Origin: DATJFH01 sp035495815
Lineage (GTDB): Bacteria > Acidobacteriota > Terriglobia > Bryobacterales > Bryobacteraceae
NCBI GenBank assembly: GCA_035495815.1
Contig: DATJFH010000123.1
Span: forward strand, 1-7,851
DNA: 7,851 nucleotides
Reading direction: 5' to 3'
Made by a program: the position numbers and the translations under genes. The notes beneath the pieces are model-generated. The model saw only the letters and a list, made by a program, of their open reading frames with translations, was not told the origin of the DNA and searched no databases. This document shows, piece after piece, positions 1 to 5,560 of the stretch (position 1 is the first letter of the stretch; every line of letters starts with the position of its first letter).

Positions 1-252
1 CCCGTAGAGGAACGCGATCAGCGAGCCGTGCACGCCGCGCACGAGCTTATTGACATCCACCGCGCGGCTCTCCCGGCCGAACAAAGAGATGGTGGCCACC
101 GCGCCCTGCACCACGTCGATCCTCATCAGAAAAATGAAGAAGAGAATGATGGCGGTCGAGCAGCCGAGGAAGCCCCAGAAGATCTTGCGGGCAAACGCCT
201 CGCGAAAGGTGTCGCGCACCAGGGCCAGGGTGGTGATCGCGGTGTTATTCAT
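1..252 (-). CDS. ABC-2 type transporter permease subunit, N-terminal part (cut by window edge)
   Basis: The first 84 codons of an inner-membrane protein are visible, and the frame stays open to the left edge. The N-terminus (MNNTAITTLALVRDTFREAF) is the short amphipathic stretch typical of ABC-2 / NosY-like permeases. It is followed by a charged ARK and one clear transmembrane helix at about residues 24-43 (IFWGFLGCSTAIILFFIFL), then a presumably periplasmic segment with charged residues. The gene starts 21 nt after the stop of the ABC ATP-binding gene on the same strand, so the two almost certainly form one exporter. The permease would supply the membrane channel and the upstream protein the energy. 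The Shine-Dalgarno sequence is weak (a GGGG run before the ATG), which fits translational coupling to the ATPase gene. The substrate cannot be told from this fragment. Confidence 0.8.
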   Translation of the reverse strand, partial: MNNTAITTLALVRDTFREAFARKIFWGFLGCSTAIILFFIFLMRIDVVQGAVATISLFGRESRAVDVNKLVRGVHGSLIAFLYG

Positions 253-260
253 GCTGCCCC

Positions 261-273
261 ACAGGCAACCTGT
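261..273. repeat. Small inverted repeat in the ATPase-permease junction
   Basis: ACAGG and CCTGT flank a 3-nt loop, filling most of the 21-nt gap between the ATPase stop codon and the permease start. It could form a short hairpin in the transcript that modulates coupling. A 5-bp stem is easily a chance event. Confidence 0.25.
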
Positions 274-1197
274 TCATTGAGCGCCATCGACGGTTTTGAT
301 GAATACCTCTTCGAGCGTGCTGCGGATGCGCGTCATCGATTCGATCTCGCTCTTTTCCGCCCGCTGCAGATCGAGGGCCCGGTTGGCGCCCGCGCGGCTT
401 TCGAAATGGAACTCCACGTGCCCGTTCCGCAAGGCGAACGCGGTGGCCTGCCGCCGCAGCTCCTCGACCAGGGCTTCGGGCGCGCGCTCCGCCTCCACAC
501 GGTAGCCGCTGCCGGCCGTCAGCTCCTTCACCTTGCCCTGCAGCGCCAGCCGTCCCTGGTGAATGATGGCCACGTCCCTGCAGAACAGCTCCACCTCGGC
601 CAACAGATGGGAATTGAGAAAGATCGTGACTCCCTGCTCCTCGAGGCCGTTGAGGATATCGCGGATCTGACGGCGGCCGACCGGGTCCACTCCGTCGCTC
701 GGCTCATCCAGAATCAGCAGCCGCGGAGAGTGCATCAGCGCCTGCGCCAGCCCCACCCGCTGCAGCATGCCCTTCGAATACTTGCCGAGGCGGACATCGC
801 CCCACTGCTCGAGGCCGACCAGCGCCAGCAGCTCGGCCATGCGCGGCTTGCGGCTCGCGCCGTCCATGCCAGAGAGCGCTCCATAGAAATCGAGCATCCC
901 GCGGCCGGTCATGTAGGTCGGGAAGCGGTGGTTCTCCGGCAGGTAGCCAATCGGACGGCGGGCTTCCGGAGTACGGCAGTCAAGGCCGAAAACCTTGGCG
1001 CGTCCGGAAGTGGGGTGGGCGCAGGAAAGCAGCATCTTGACGAAGGTGGTCTTGCCCGCGCCGTTCGGACCCAGCAGTCCGAAAGTGGTTCCGCGCTCCA
1101 CCCGCAGCGAAACTTCCTGCACCGCCCGGAACTCCTGCTTGCTCCAGCGGCGGCGAAATGTCTTGGACAAACCTTCTGTTTCGATGGCGGGATCCAT
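274..1197 (-). CDS. ABC transporter ATP-binding protein (ABC-2 exporter type)
   Basis: A 307-residue ATPase subunit that powers an ABC-2 exporter from the cytoplasmic face of the inner membrane. All nucleotide-binding motifs are visible: Walker A GPNGAGKT at residues 43-50, the Q-loop region IGYLPENHRFP at about 83-93 (Glu where Gln is classical, as is common in ABC-2 ATPases), the signature YSKGMLQR at 140-147, Walker B LLILDEP at 160-166, the D-loop GVDP at 169-172 and the H-loop histidine at 197 (NSH). The roughly 80 C-terminal residues after the ATPase core are the usual poorly conserved tail of this family. ATG at 1197 is chosen because an in-frame TAG lies three codons upstream and an AGAGAG ribosome site sits just before it. 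It is followed after 21 nt by the permease gene. The cargo is unknown; antibiotic, lipid or gliding-type exporters share this architecture. Confidence 0.93.
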   Translation of the reverse strand: MDPAIETEGLSKTFRRRWSKQEFRAVQEVSLRVERGTTFGLLGPNGAGKTTFVKMLLSCAHPTSGRAKVFGLDCRTPEARRPIGYLPENHRFPTYMTGRGMLDFYGALSGMDGASRKPRMAELLALVGLEQWGDVRLGKYSKGMLQRVGLAQALMHSPRLLILDEPSDGVDPVGRRQIRDILNGLEEQGVTIFLNSHLLAEVELFCRDVAIIHQGRLALQGKVKELTAGSGYRVEAERAPEALVEELRRQATAFALRNGHVEFHFESRAGANRALDLQRAEKSEIESMTRIRSTLEEVFIKTVDGAQ

Positions 1198-1272
1198 CGC
1201 TCTCTACAAATCCCTACGCATGCGGACCCATCATTGTTCTCCTTCATTATGGCAAACTGGTCATTCCATCAT

Positions 1273-1953
1273 ATGGTTCGATTCATCGTCATTCTTCTCG
1301 CGCTGGCTTCGGCCGCCCGGAGCGCGAACTCGCTCTCGGGCGAGGAGCGGAAACAGGGATTTGAATCGCTCTTCGACGGCCGGACGATCGCCCGATGGCA
1401 TTCCATCCGGCAGAGTCCGAATGCCGGAAGCTGGCGCGTGCGCAAAGGCGCGCTGACCTGGGAAAAGGGCGGGAGCTGGCTGGCCACCGACGACACCTAC
1501 TACGATTTCGTGCTGCGGCTCGAGTATCGCACCGGACCGGGGAGCAACAGCGGCATTTTCCTGCGCTCGGGACCCAAAGGGAATCCGGCGTTTTCCGGTA
1601 TGGAGCTGCAGATTCTGAGCGACGCCGGCAAGCCCGCGGACGTGCACTCCACCGGGTCTCTGTATGGCGCCATCGCGCCGGCGAAGAACATGGCCAAGCC
1701 GGACGGCGAATGGAACCAGGTAGAAATCACGGTGAACCGGAATTCGATCGCGGCGGTGTGGAACGGGGAGAAGATCCTCGACGCGCAGCTCGACGATCCC
1801 CGATACCAGAACGCGCAGGAACGGCCGCTCGCCGAGCGGCTGCCGTTCGGCCACATCGGGCTGCAGGCATATTCGACCGGAACGCCGGTGGAGTTTCGCA
1901 ATATCCGCCTGCGCGTAATCCGTGCCGGACCGAACTTCAGCCAGGACAAATGA
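1273..1953 (+). CDS. Secreted DUF1080 / 3-keto-disaccharide hydrolase-domain protein
   Basis: A 226-residue exported protein. A signal peptide (MVRFIVILLALASAARSA, cleavage near residue 18) precedes a single DUF1080 (PF06439, concanavalin-like beta-sandwich) domain from about residue 30 to the end. Family landmarks are GFESLFDGRTIARW (30-42), the SNSGIFLRSG core (91-100), GMELQILSD (109-117), TGSLYGAIAP (127-136), GEWNQVEITV (145-154) and GHIGLQAYSTGTPVEFRNI (193-211). Characterised members cleave 3-keto-glycosides, and many act in the periplasm, so polysaccharide or glycoside breakdown is the likely role. There is no lipobox cysteine, so it is probably soluble periplasmic or secreted. An in-frame ATG at 1249 would add eight residues (MANWSFHH). 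Neither start has a good ribosome site, and 1273 is preferred for its compact signal peptide. It overlaps the next gene by 4 nt (ATGA). The fold assignment is strong; the exact substrate is unknown. Confidence 0.9.
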   Translation: MVRFIVILLALASAARSANSLSGEERKQGFESLFDGRTIARWHSIRQSPNAGSWRVRKGALTWEKGGSWLATDDTYYDFVLRLEYRTGPGSNSGIFLRSGPKGNPAFSGMELQILSDAGKPADVHSTGSLYGAIAPAKNMAKPDGEWNQVEITVNRNSIAAVWNGEKILDAQLDDPRYQNAQERPLAERLPFGHIGLQAYSTGTPVEFRNIRLRVIRAGPNFSQDK

Positions 1954-2786
1954 GAATCGACGCGCACCAGCACTTCTGGGACGTCGACCGGTTCGAATAC
2001 GCCTGGATGCCGCCGGAGCCGTCGCCGCTGCGCCAGAGCTTCCTGCCCGATCTTCTCCACCGGATCCTGAAGCGCAGCCGTTTTGAAGGAACCATCCTGG
2101 TGCAGGCCAACACGCTGCCCGCCGAGACCCGCTGGCTGCTCGAGCTGGCGGAGGCGCATGCATTCATTCGCGGCGTGGTGGGCTGGGTGGACCTGACCGA
2201 TCCGCGGCTCGGCGCCGTACTCGACGAGCTGCAGAAGAGGCCGAAATTCGTGGGCGTGCGGCATCCGGTACAGGACGAACCGGACGACAACTGGCTGGTC
2301 CGCGAGGATGTGCTGGGCGGTCTCGCGGAGCTGGCGCGGCGCGGACTGCCCTACGATCTGCTGCTGCGGCCGAGACATCTTCCGCTGGTTCCCAGGGTGG
2401 CCGCGCGCGTCCCGGACTTGCGCATGGTGATCGACCACATTGCCAAGCCAGCGATCGCCGCGGGAGTGATGGACCCGTGGGCGCGGGATATCGAGCGGGC
2501 GGCATTCCTGCCCCAGGTCTACTGCAAGCTCTCCGGCATGATCACCGAAGCCGACCCGGTGAATTGGAAAGCGGACGACCTGCGTCCCTACGTGGCGCAC
2601 GTCCTGCGGGTATTCGGACCCGATCGTCTGATGTTCGGCAGCGACTGGCCGGTGTGCACTACGGCAGGGACCTGGAAGCAGGTGTTGGCCGCCTTCACGC
2701 AGGCAATAGGCCCGCAGCCGATCGAAATCCGCGAGAAGCTGCTGGGCGGGACAGCCGCGCGCTTCTACGGGATCGAGACTGCCTGA
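1950..2786 (+). CDS. Amidohydrolase_2 family protein, L-fuconolactonase-like metal-dependent hydrolase
   Basis: A 278-residue TIM-barrel hydrolase with no signal peptide, hence cytoplasmic. It opens with the metal-site motif DAHQHFW (residues 4-10; His6 and His8), as in L-fuconolactonase and L-rhamnonolactonase-type COG3618 proteins. Other conserved elements are RHP (104-106), a basic RPRH (140-143), VIDHIAKP with His163 (160-167), YCKLSGM (191-197) and the C-terminal FGSDWPVC with Asp232 (229-236). Length is usual for the family, about 280. The family hydrolyses sugar lactones and related cyclic esters, or decarboxylates related acids; the specific substrate cannot be read from sequence. The ATG shares 4 nt with the stop of the DUF1080 gene and has an AGGA three bases upstream, so the two genes are translationally coupled. 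Context suggests a step downstream of the secreted glycoside hydrolase. Confidence 0.9.
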   Translation: MRIDAHQHFWDVDRFEYAWMPPEPSPLRQSFLPDLLHRILKRSRFEGTILVQANTLPAETRWLLELAEAHAFIRGVVGWVDLTDPRLGAVLDELQKRPKFVGVRHPVQDEPDDNWLVREDVLGGLAELARRGLPYDLLLRPRHLPLVPRVAARVPDLRMVIDHIAKPAIAAGVMDPWARDIERAAFLPQVYCKLSGMITEADPVNWKADDLRPYVAHVLRVFGPDRLMFGSDWPVCTTAGTWKQVLAAFTQAIGPQPIEIREKLLGGTAARFYGIETA

Positions 2787-2788
2787 AG

Positions 2789-2805
2789 GTTCGTTTATGA
2801 CGAAC
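2789..2805. terminator. Possible bidirectional terminator hairpin between convergent genes
   Basis: GTTCGT and ACGAAC form a 6-bp stem around a TTATG loop in the 29-nt gap between two convergent genes. The position is right for a shared terminator, but there is no T-run on either side and the stem is short. Confidence 0.3.
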
Positions 2806-2815
2806 GGACGGACGG

Positions 2816-3448
2816 CTACTTGAAGCGCAAGAGCAGTTTCGATCCGGGGCCCGAGTAGGTGAGCTCGAGATCCTTGATCTTCTGCTTGGGCTCCATGGGG
2901 AAGATCAGAAGACCGGAGACCGGCTGGTCGACTTCCTTCTCCGCCAGGATCTTCTCTTTCAGAACGCCGAGCAGCGGGTTCTCCTTGTTCCTGGCGCCGC
3001 TATCGACTTTGGCGGTATTGCTGATGGTGCTTCCGGAGTTGCCGATCCCGCCGACTCCCATACCGCCGATGCCGCCGCCGAACACGGGGCCGCCATTCTC
3101 GGCGGCGATGCCCCCGCCTTCATAATTCCGGCTGACGACGAGCGCGCCGCGCCCGGCGATCTGGCTGGCGGCGAACGGTTTCGACCGCTCGCCGTCGCGA
3201 TCGGTGCGAAGCTGGAAATCGTCGCGGAAGACCTTGACCTTGCCGTCGTTCTTGGGAGCGAGGCGCACGTCGATGACGACGTAGTAGCCGCCGAGATCGG
3301 AGCCGAGCAGCTTCTGGATGGACGGCTTGTCGACATAGAGCGTGGCGGTCAGCTCCACGTCGGCGTTGCCGGTTTTCACGGTTGGCGTGGGCGACGGCTT
3401 GGCGGCGAACAGCGCCGGGATGACGAGGAATGCCAGTAAGGGTCTCAC
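2816..3448 (-). CDS. Secreted glycine-rich protein of unknown function (possible DUF4352-like fold)
   Basis: About 210 residues from a GTG start. A clean signal peptide (MRPLLAFLVIPALFA, cleavage before or near AKPSPTP) leads into a short Pro/Thr linker. A beta-rich segment follows with the pattern YYVVIDVRLAPK then VFRDDFQLRTD (about residues 55-83), next a glycine-rich insert (about 110-139: GGG, GGIGGMGVGG), and a C-terminal segment ending VSGLLIFPMEP ... LELTYSGPG ... LLLRF. That order (a VVDV-like strand, a DF-LR strand, then an SG-L-F strand and a final L-L-Y strand) resembles DUF4352-type beta-sandwich proteins, but this is a pattern impression only. An ATG at 3466 is possible but lies inside a perfect TATAAT box. 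A GGGGG run five bases before the GTG at 3448 supports the later start. No function can be assigned. Confidence 0.78.
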   Translation of the reverse strand: MRPLLAFLVIPALFAAKPSPTPTVKTGNADVELTATLYVDKPSIQKLLGSDLGGYYVVIDVRLAPKNDGKVKVFRDDFQLRTDRDGERSKPFAASQIAGRGALVVSRNYEGGGIAAENGGPVFGGGIGGMGVGGIGNSGSTISNTAKVDSGARNKENPLLGVLKEKILAEKEVDQPVSGLLIFPMEPKQKIKDLELTYSGPGSKLLLRFK

Positions 3449-3464
3449 GACTGCCCCCGCGAGC

Positions 3465-3494
3465 ATTATACCGCCCGCCTTCCGAGGCCGTCAG
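3465..3494 (-). promoter_or_regulatory. Candidate sigma-70-type promoter for the secreted glycine-rich protein
   Basis: Read on the minus strand there is a perfect TATAAT (3465-3470) preceded at an 18-nt spacing by CTGACG (3489-3494), which matches four of six bases of TTGACA. Transcription would begin near 3458, leaving a leader of about 10 nt before the GTG at 3448. The box overlaps the first ATG of the reading frame (3466), which would then not be in the transcript. Confidence 0.5.
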
Positions 3495-3565
3495 CCGCGC
3501 CGCCGGGTTACTGCCGCCGCCGATGCCGGTCAGGCGAAAATCGGCTCCATGCGGCGGAGGTCAAG

Positions 3566-3579
3566 CCCGGCGATCCGGG
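3566..3579. repeat. CCCGG-CGAT-CCGGG hairpin in the gap between two minus-strand genes
   Basis: A perfect 5-bp GC stem with a four-base loop lies about 66 nt past the stop of the upstream gene. It could help end that transcript, but no T-run follows on the minus strand. The rest of the gap (3471-3645) shows no reading frame or RNA gene that I can support. Confidence 0.25.
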
Positions 3580-3645
3580 TCTGGGCCGAGACAGGCGAGC
3601 GGCTGGACGCGCGAACGCATTCTTCAATAATTGCGCCACCATGTG

Positions 3646-4194
3646 TCACGCGGGGGCGCCGCCGGCGGCGGTGGAGCGGACGAACACGGCGGCGCGGGGA
3701 TCGTCCGCGACGAACAGCGGCTCGACGGCAGCGGGCCGGGGCGCGGGCGAGGGCTCGGCCTTTGACTGCAGCGGGGCATGCCGCCGCGCTTTTTGCAGCC
3801 GCTCCAGTTCGCGATGAGCCTGAGAGAACGAGCGCTCCAGGCGCCGTTGATTCTGCCAGATGCGGTCGAGCAGGGGGATTTGCACGGGGGCGGCGAGGTC
3901 CTGGCGGAGCACGTTTGCCTCGGCGACTTCGCAGCGGGCGAGCTTCCATTGCGCTACCGCCATCTGCTCGACGTAGATTTGCTCGGTAAGCGATTGGGGC
4001 CGCCATTCCTCTTCCAGATCGAGGCAGAGCTGGTCGAAATGCTCCTGATTTTCGCCAGGCAGAACGACGACGCCGGCGCGCAGGCCGTGACGGAGAGAGT
4101 TCATGCGGCTGGCGGCCTTGCCTTCGTGGGTTCTGGGGCCGGTCGATTTGAGCGCGTTGCGGCGGTTCGCCTCGATTTGTTTGAGTGTCGCCAT
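3646..4194 (-). CDS. Small uncharacterised protein with N-terminal IEANRRNALKSTGPRT motif
   Basis: A 182-residue protein without signal peptide or membrane segment. The N-terminus, about residues 1-37, is a basic, highly patterned block: KQIEANRRNALKSTGPRT, then EGKAASRMNSLRHGL. It is followed by VVLPGENQEHFDQL and an acidic/aromatic helix EEEWRPQSLTEQIYVEQMAVAQWKLARCE (about residues 61-89), a mid helical part rich in Arg, Glu and Gln, and a Pro/Ala-rich disordered tail. From memory, proteins with this block are common, often in many copies per genome, in Acidobacteriota, Planctomycetes and some Proteobacteria, and remain hypothetical. The basic N-terminus with N-LRHGL loosely recalls small phage or terminase-like DNA-binding proteins, but I do not claim that function. 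ATG at 4194 is backed by GAGGAA at 4201-4206. It appears to be a single-gene unit. Confidence 0.82.
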   Translation of the reverse strand: MATLKQIEANRRNALKSTGPRTHEGKAASRMNSLRHGLRAGVVVLPGENQEHFDQLCLDLEEEWRPQSLTEQIYVEQMAVAQWKLARCEVAEANVLRQDLAAPVQIPLLDRIWQNQRRLERSFSQAHRELERLQKARRHAPLQSKAEPSPAPRPAAVEPLFVADDPRAAVFVRSTAAGGAPA

Positions 4195-4268
4195 TTTTGT
4201 TTCCTCGCGAGCGAAGCCAAAACAGATGCCTGCTCTACCCCGACAGTAGCGCGGGCGGTGGCTGGAGA

Positions 4269-4296
4269 GGGGGTCCCGGGATGGTTTGGGCGGGGG
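4269..4296 (+). other. Predicted G-quadruplex motif upstream of the small uncharacterised gene
   Basis: Four G-runs (5, 3, 3 and 5 bases at 4269-4273, 4278-4280, 4288-4290 and 4292-4296) are separated by loops of 4, 7 and 1 bases, which satisfies the usual G3+N1-7 rule. The motif is on the template strand for the gene starting at 4194, 75-102 nt upstream of its start, so it lies in the presumed promoter or leader region. The G-run at 4269-4273 could alternatively pair with the CCC at 4275-4277. The remainder of the 4195-4390 gap holds A/T runs and G-rich patches but no gene I can support. Confidence 0.4.
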
Positions 4297-4370
4297 CTAA
4301 ATCGAGTGTTTTAAGAAGGATGAAAAAATTTGCGGGACTGGTGACTGAAAAATCGGGGGGAGGGAATTAC

Positions 4371-4383
4371 AGGAGCCGCTCCT
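4371..4383 (-). terminator. Weak hairpin after zapA, possible operon end
   Basis: AGGAG and CTCCT flank a 3-base loop 7 nt after the zapA stop codon. The stem is only 5 bp and no T-run follows directly on the minus strand, so an intrinsic terminator is only a possibility. Confidence 0.2.
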
Positions 4384-4390
4384 TCGGCGT

Positions 4391-4690
4391 CTAATCGCCT
4401 TCGAGCGCCTGGTCGAGCAACCCGGCGAACTCCTCGCTCTTGCGCTCGACGCGCTGCTTGAGCGCACCCAGGTCCTGTTCCAGGCTGTTGAGCTTGTCGG
4501 CCAGATGCAGACAGGCGAGCACGGCAACGTGGCTCGAATCGGCGTTAGGCGCCTTGGCGGCGATGCTGTGCATGAGCTCGTCGACGTTCTGAGCGAGGCG
4601 TTCCACCTCGACAGGGTCTCCCTTGGCTCGGAGCGTGTAGGACTGTCCGAGAATGGTCACCCGTACAGTGTTCTTGCCGGGCGGCGCCAT
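4391..4690 (-). CDS. zapA: Cell division protein ZapA
   Basis: A 99-residue FtsZ-ring-associated protein. ZapA family proteins bind FtsZ in the cytoplasm and bundle its filaments at mid-cell. The N-terminal globular part shows the family pattern VRVTILGQSYTLRAKGDP (residues 9-26) followed by VERLAQNVDELMHSIA (29-44). The helix SHVAVLACLHLADKL (53-67) leads into a C-terminal coiled coil (about 68-95) used for dimer and tetramer formation. The length is typical (about 90-110). It starts 3 nt after the stop of the ZapB-like gene, with a GGAG ribosome site lying inside that gene, so the two are coupled. Transcription probably comes from the ribosomal protein promoter upstream of rpmI. Confidence 0.9.
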   Translation of the reverse strand: MAPPGKNTVRVTILGQSYTLRAKGDPVEVERLAQNVDELMHSIAAKAPNADSSHVAVLACLHLADKLNSLEQDLGALKQRVERKSEEFAGLLDQALEGD

Positions 4691-4693
4691 CGG

Positions 4694-4915
4694 CTAGGCT
4701 CCGCTGAGCTGATCGACCTGCCCGAGGAGCTTTTCGATCCGGCTGCGCACCTGTTTTCGCTCGGCGCGCAGCGTTTCCACTTCCGCCGCGAGCTGGGACG
4801 CGTGCTGTACAGCCGCTTCCTTCTCCTGGCGCAGCCGGTTCACCAACTGCACCGCCTGATGAATTCTCTCTTCGAGACTCCGCAGGGAATCGGTTTCCTG
4901 GTCGAGAGTTTCCAT
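4694..4915 (-). CDS. ZapB-like coiled-coil cell division protein
   Basis: A 73-residue protein that is almost wholly coiled coil: hydrophobic residues recur in heptads from about LRSLEERIHQAVQLVNRL through VETLRAERKQVRSRIEKLLGQVDQL. There is no membrane segment or enzymatic motif. E. coli ZapB is of similar size (81 residues), is also all coiled coil, and binds ZapA at the Z-ring. Position next to zapA and the RIEKLLGQVDQL ending are typical of proteins annotated as ZapB in other phyla. It begins 6 nt after the rplT stop, with a GGAG ribosome site inside the end of rplT. Coiled coils give little sequence specificity, so the name rests mainly on context. Confidence 0.75.
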   Translation of the reverse strand: METLDQETDSLRSLEERIHQAVQLVNRLRQEKEAAVQHASQLAAEVETLRAERKQVRSRIEKLLGQVDQLSGA

Positions 4916-4921
4916 GGCTGG

Positions 4922-5284
4922 TTATGCTCCCGAGGGGGCCGCCTTCACCTTCTCCGTCAACAGACGGAAGCCGGGTTCATCGTGCATGGCCACATCCGCC
5001 AGGACTTTGCGATCGAGGGTAATGCCGGCCGCCTTCAGGCCATGCATGAACTTGCTGTAAGAGATTCCGTTCTGCTTGCAGGCTGCCGAGATGCGCACGA
5101 TCCATAAAGACCGGTAAGTGCGCTTCTTCTGCTTGCGGCCCGTGTAAGCGAACTTGAGACCGCGCTCGACGGCTTCCTGGGCCGCTCGGTAGAGCTTGCT
5201 CTTGGTTAAAAAATAGCCGGACGCCTGACTGAGGGTTTTCTTGCGCGAGGCGCGGCGGTGGGTACCTCTTTTGACTCTGGGCAC
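4922..5284 (-). CDS. rplT: 50S ribosomal protein L20
   Basis: A 120-residue L20, a 23S rRNA-binding protein needed early in large-subunit assembly. It begins MPRVKRGTHRRASRKK and carries SKLYRAAQEAVERGLKFAYTGRKQKKR (about 29-55), LWIVRISAACKQNGISYSKFMHGLKAAGI (60-88) and LDRKVLADVA (90-99), all family hallmarks. The basic N-terminal tail is complete and the length is usual (115-120). The start is GTG, preceded at six bases by AAAGGAG. It lies 75 nt after rpmI and 6 nt before the ZapB-like gene. L20 represses its own operon in several bacteria; whether it does so here cannot be seen. Confidence 0.97.
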   Translation of the reverse strand: MPRVKRGTHRRASRKKTLSQASGYFLTKSKLYRAAQEAVERGLKFAYTGRKQKKRTYRSLWIVRISAACKQNGISYSKFMHGLKAAGITLDRKVLADVAMHDEPGFRLLTEKVKAAPSGA

Positions 5285-5290
5285 GTTTTT

Positions 5291-5297
5291 CTCCTTT
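5291..5297 (-). promoter_or_regulatory. Strong ribosome binding site fixing the rplT GTG start
   Basis: AAAGGAG is followed by six bases and the GTG at 5284. The next in-frame residues are the conserved PRVKRG, so this GTG is the real L20 start. Confidence 0.85.
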
Positions 5298-5319
5298 GCT
5301 GTTATTGGGCGGCGATCCG

Positions 5320-5329
5320 GGCACGTGCC
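5320..5329. repeat. Perfect 10-base palindrome in the rpmI-rplT spacer
   Basis: GGCACGTGCC lies between rpmI and rplT, 36-45 nt upstream of the rplT start. It could be part of an L20 translational operator, or a chance palindrome in GC-rich DNA. Confidence 0.25.
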
Positions 5330-5359
5330 ACGCGCACCGTCCGCACGCTATCGGTCCCC

Positions 5360-5554
5360 TTAGTAGGGAATCATGCGCTGCAGCTTGGCCTGGTCGGAGA
5401 CGTCGGCGACAACGCTCTTCCCCAGCTTCCGCTTTCGCTTTTTAGCCTTCGACGTCAGGATATGGCGCGCAAACGCATGCCCGCGCACCACCTTGCCCGT
5501 GCCGGTTTTTTTAAAGCGCTTGGACGCGCCTTTATGTGTTTTCAACTTCGGCAT
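5360..5554 (-). CDS. rpmI: 50S ribosomal protein L35
   Basis: A 64-residue L35, a small basic protein of the large ribosomal subunit. It begins MPKLKTHKGASKRFKKTGTGKVVRGHAF and contains HILTSKAKKRKRKL, both diagnostic, and ends LQRMIPY, as usual for the family. Length is normal (about 64-66). ATG at 5554 is supported by AGGA six bases upstream. It is the first gene of the rpmI-rplT-zapB-like-zapA cluster. infC, which commonly precedes rpmI, is absent: a divergent phosphofructokinase gene lies upstream instead. Confidence 0.97.
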   Translation of the reverse strand: MPKLKTHKGASKRFKKTGTGKVVRGHAFARHILTSKAKKRKRKLGKSVVADVSDQAKLQRMIPY

Positions 5555-5560
5555 AAAATG

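Noticed and set aside
83..93. Glutamate in place of the Q-loop glutamine in the ABC ATPase (protein residues 83-93)
   Set aside because: This variant (GYLPE) is common in ABC-2 exporter ATPases and is not a defect.
28..1248. Long plus-strand open frame running opposite the ABC transporter genes and into the DUF1080 gene
   Set aside because: It is antisense to a well-supported ATPase with all its motifs. The translated part before residue 400 is low-complexity His/Arg/Ala-rich, as expected for a GC-rich shadow frame. Only the part after 1249/1273 is real.
1249..1272. Upstream ATG at 1249 for the DUF1080 protein
   Set aside because: It adds eight residues (MANWSFHH) before a complete signal peptide and has no ribosome site. 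It remains possible, because the ATG at 1273 also lacks a good one.
1500..2600. Long minus-strand open frame opposite the DUF1080 and amidohydrolase genes
   Set aside because: It has no recognisable domain and overlaps two genes with clear family motifs on the other strand; a GC-driven shadow.
3342..3989. Arg/Ala-rich plus-strand open frame of about 215 codons
   Set aside because: Composition is typical of an antisense frame, there is no ribosome site, and it covers the ends of two better-supported minus-strand genes.
4195..4390. Possible 6S RNA downstream of zapA, as in Gammaproteobacteria
   Set aside because: The stretch shows no long rod-like hairpin with a central bubble and carries G- and A-runs inconsistent with a stable 6S fold, so there is no support.
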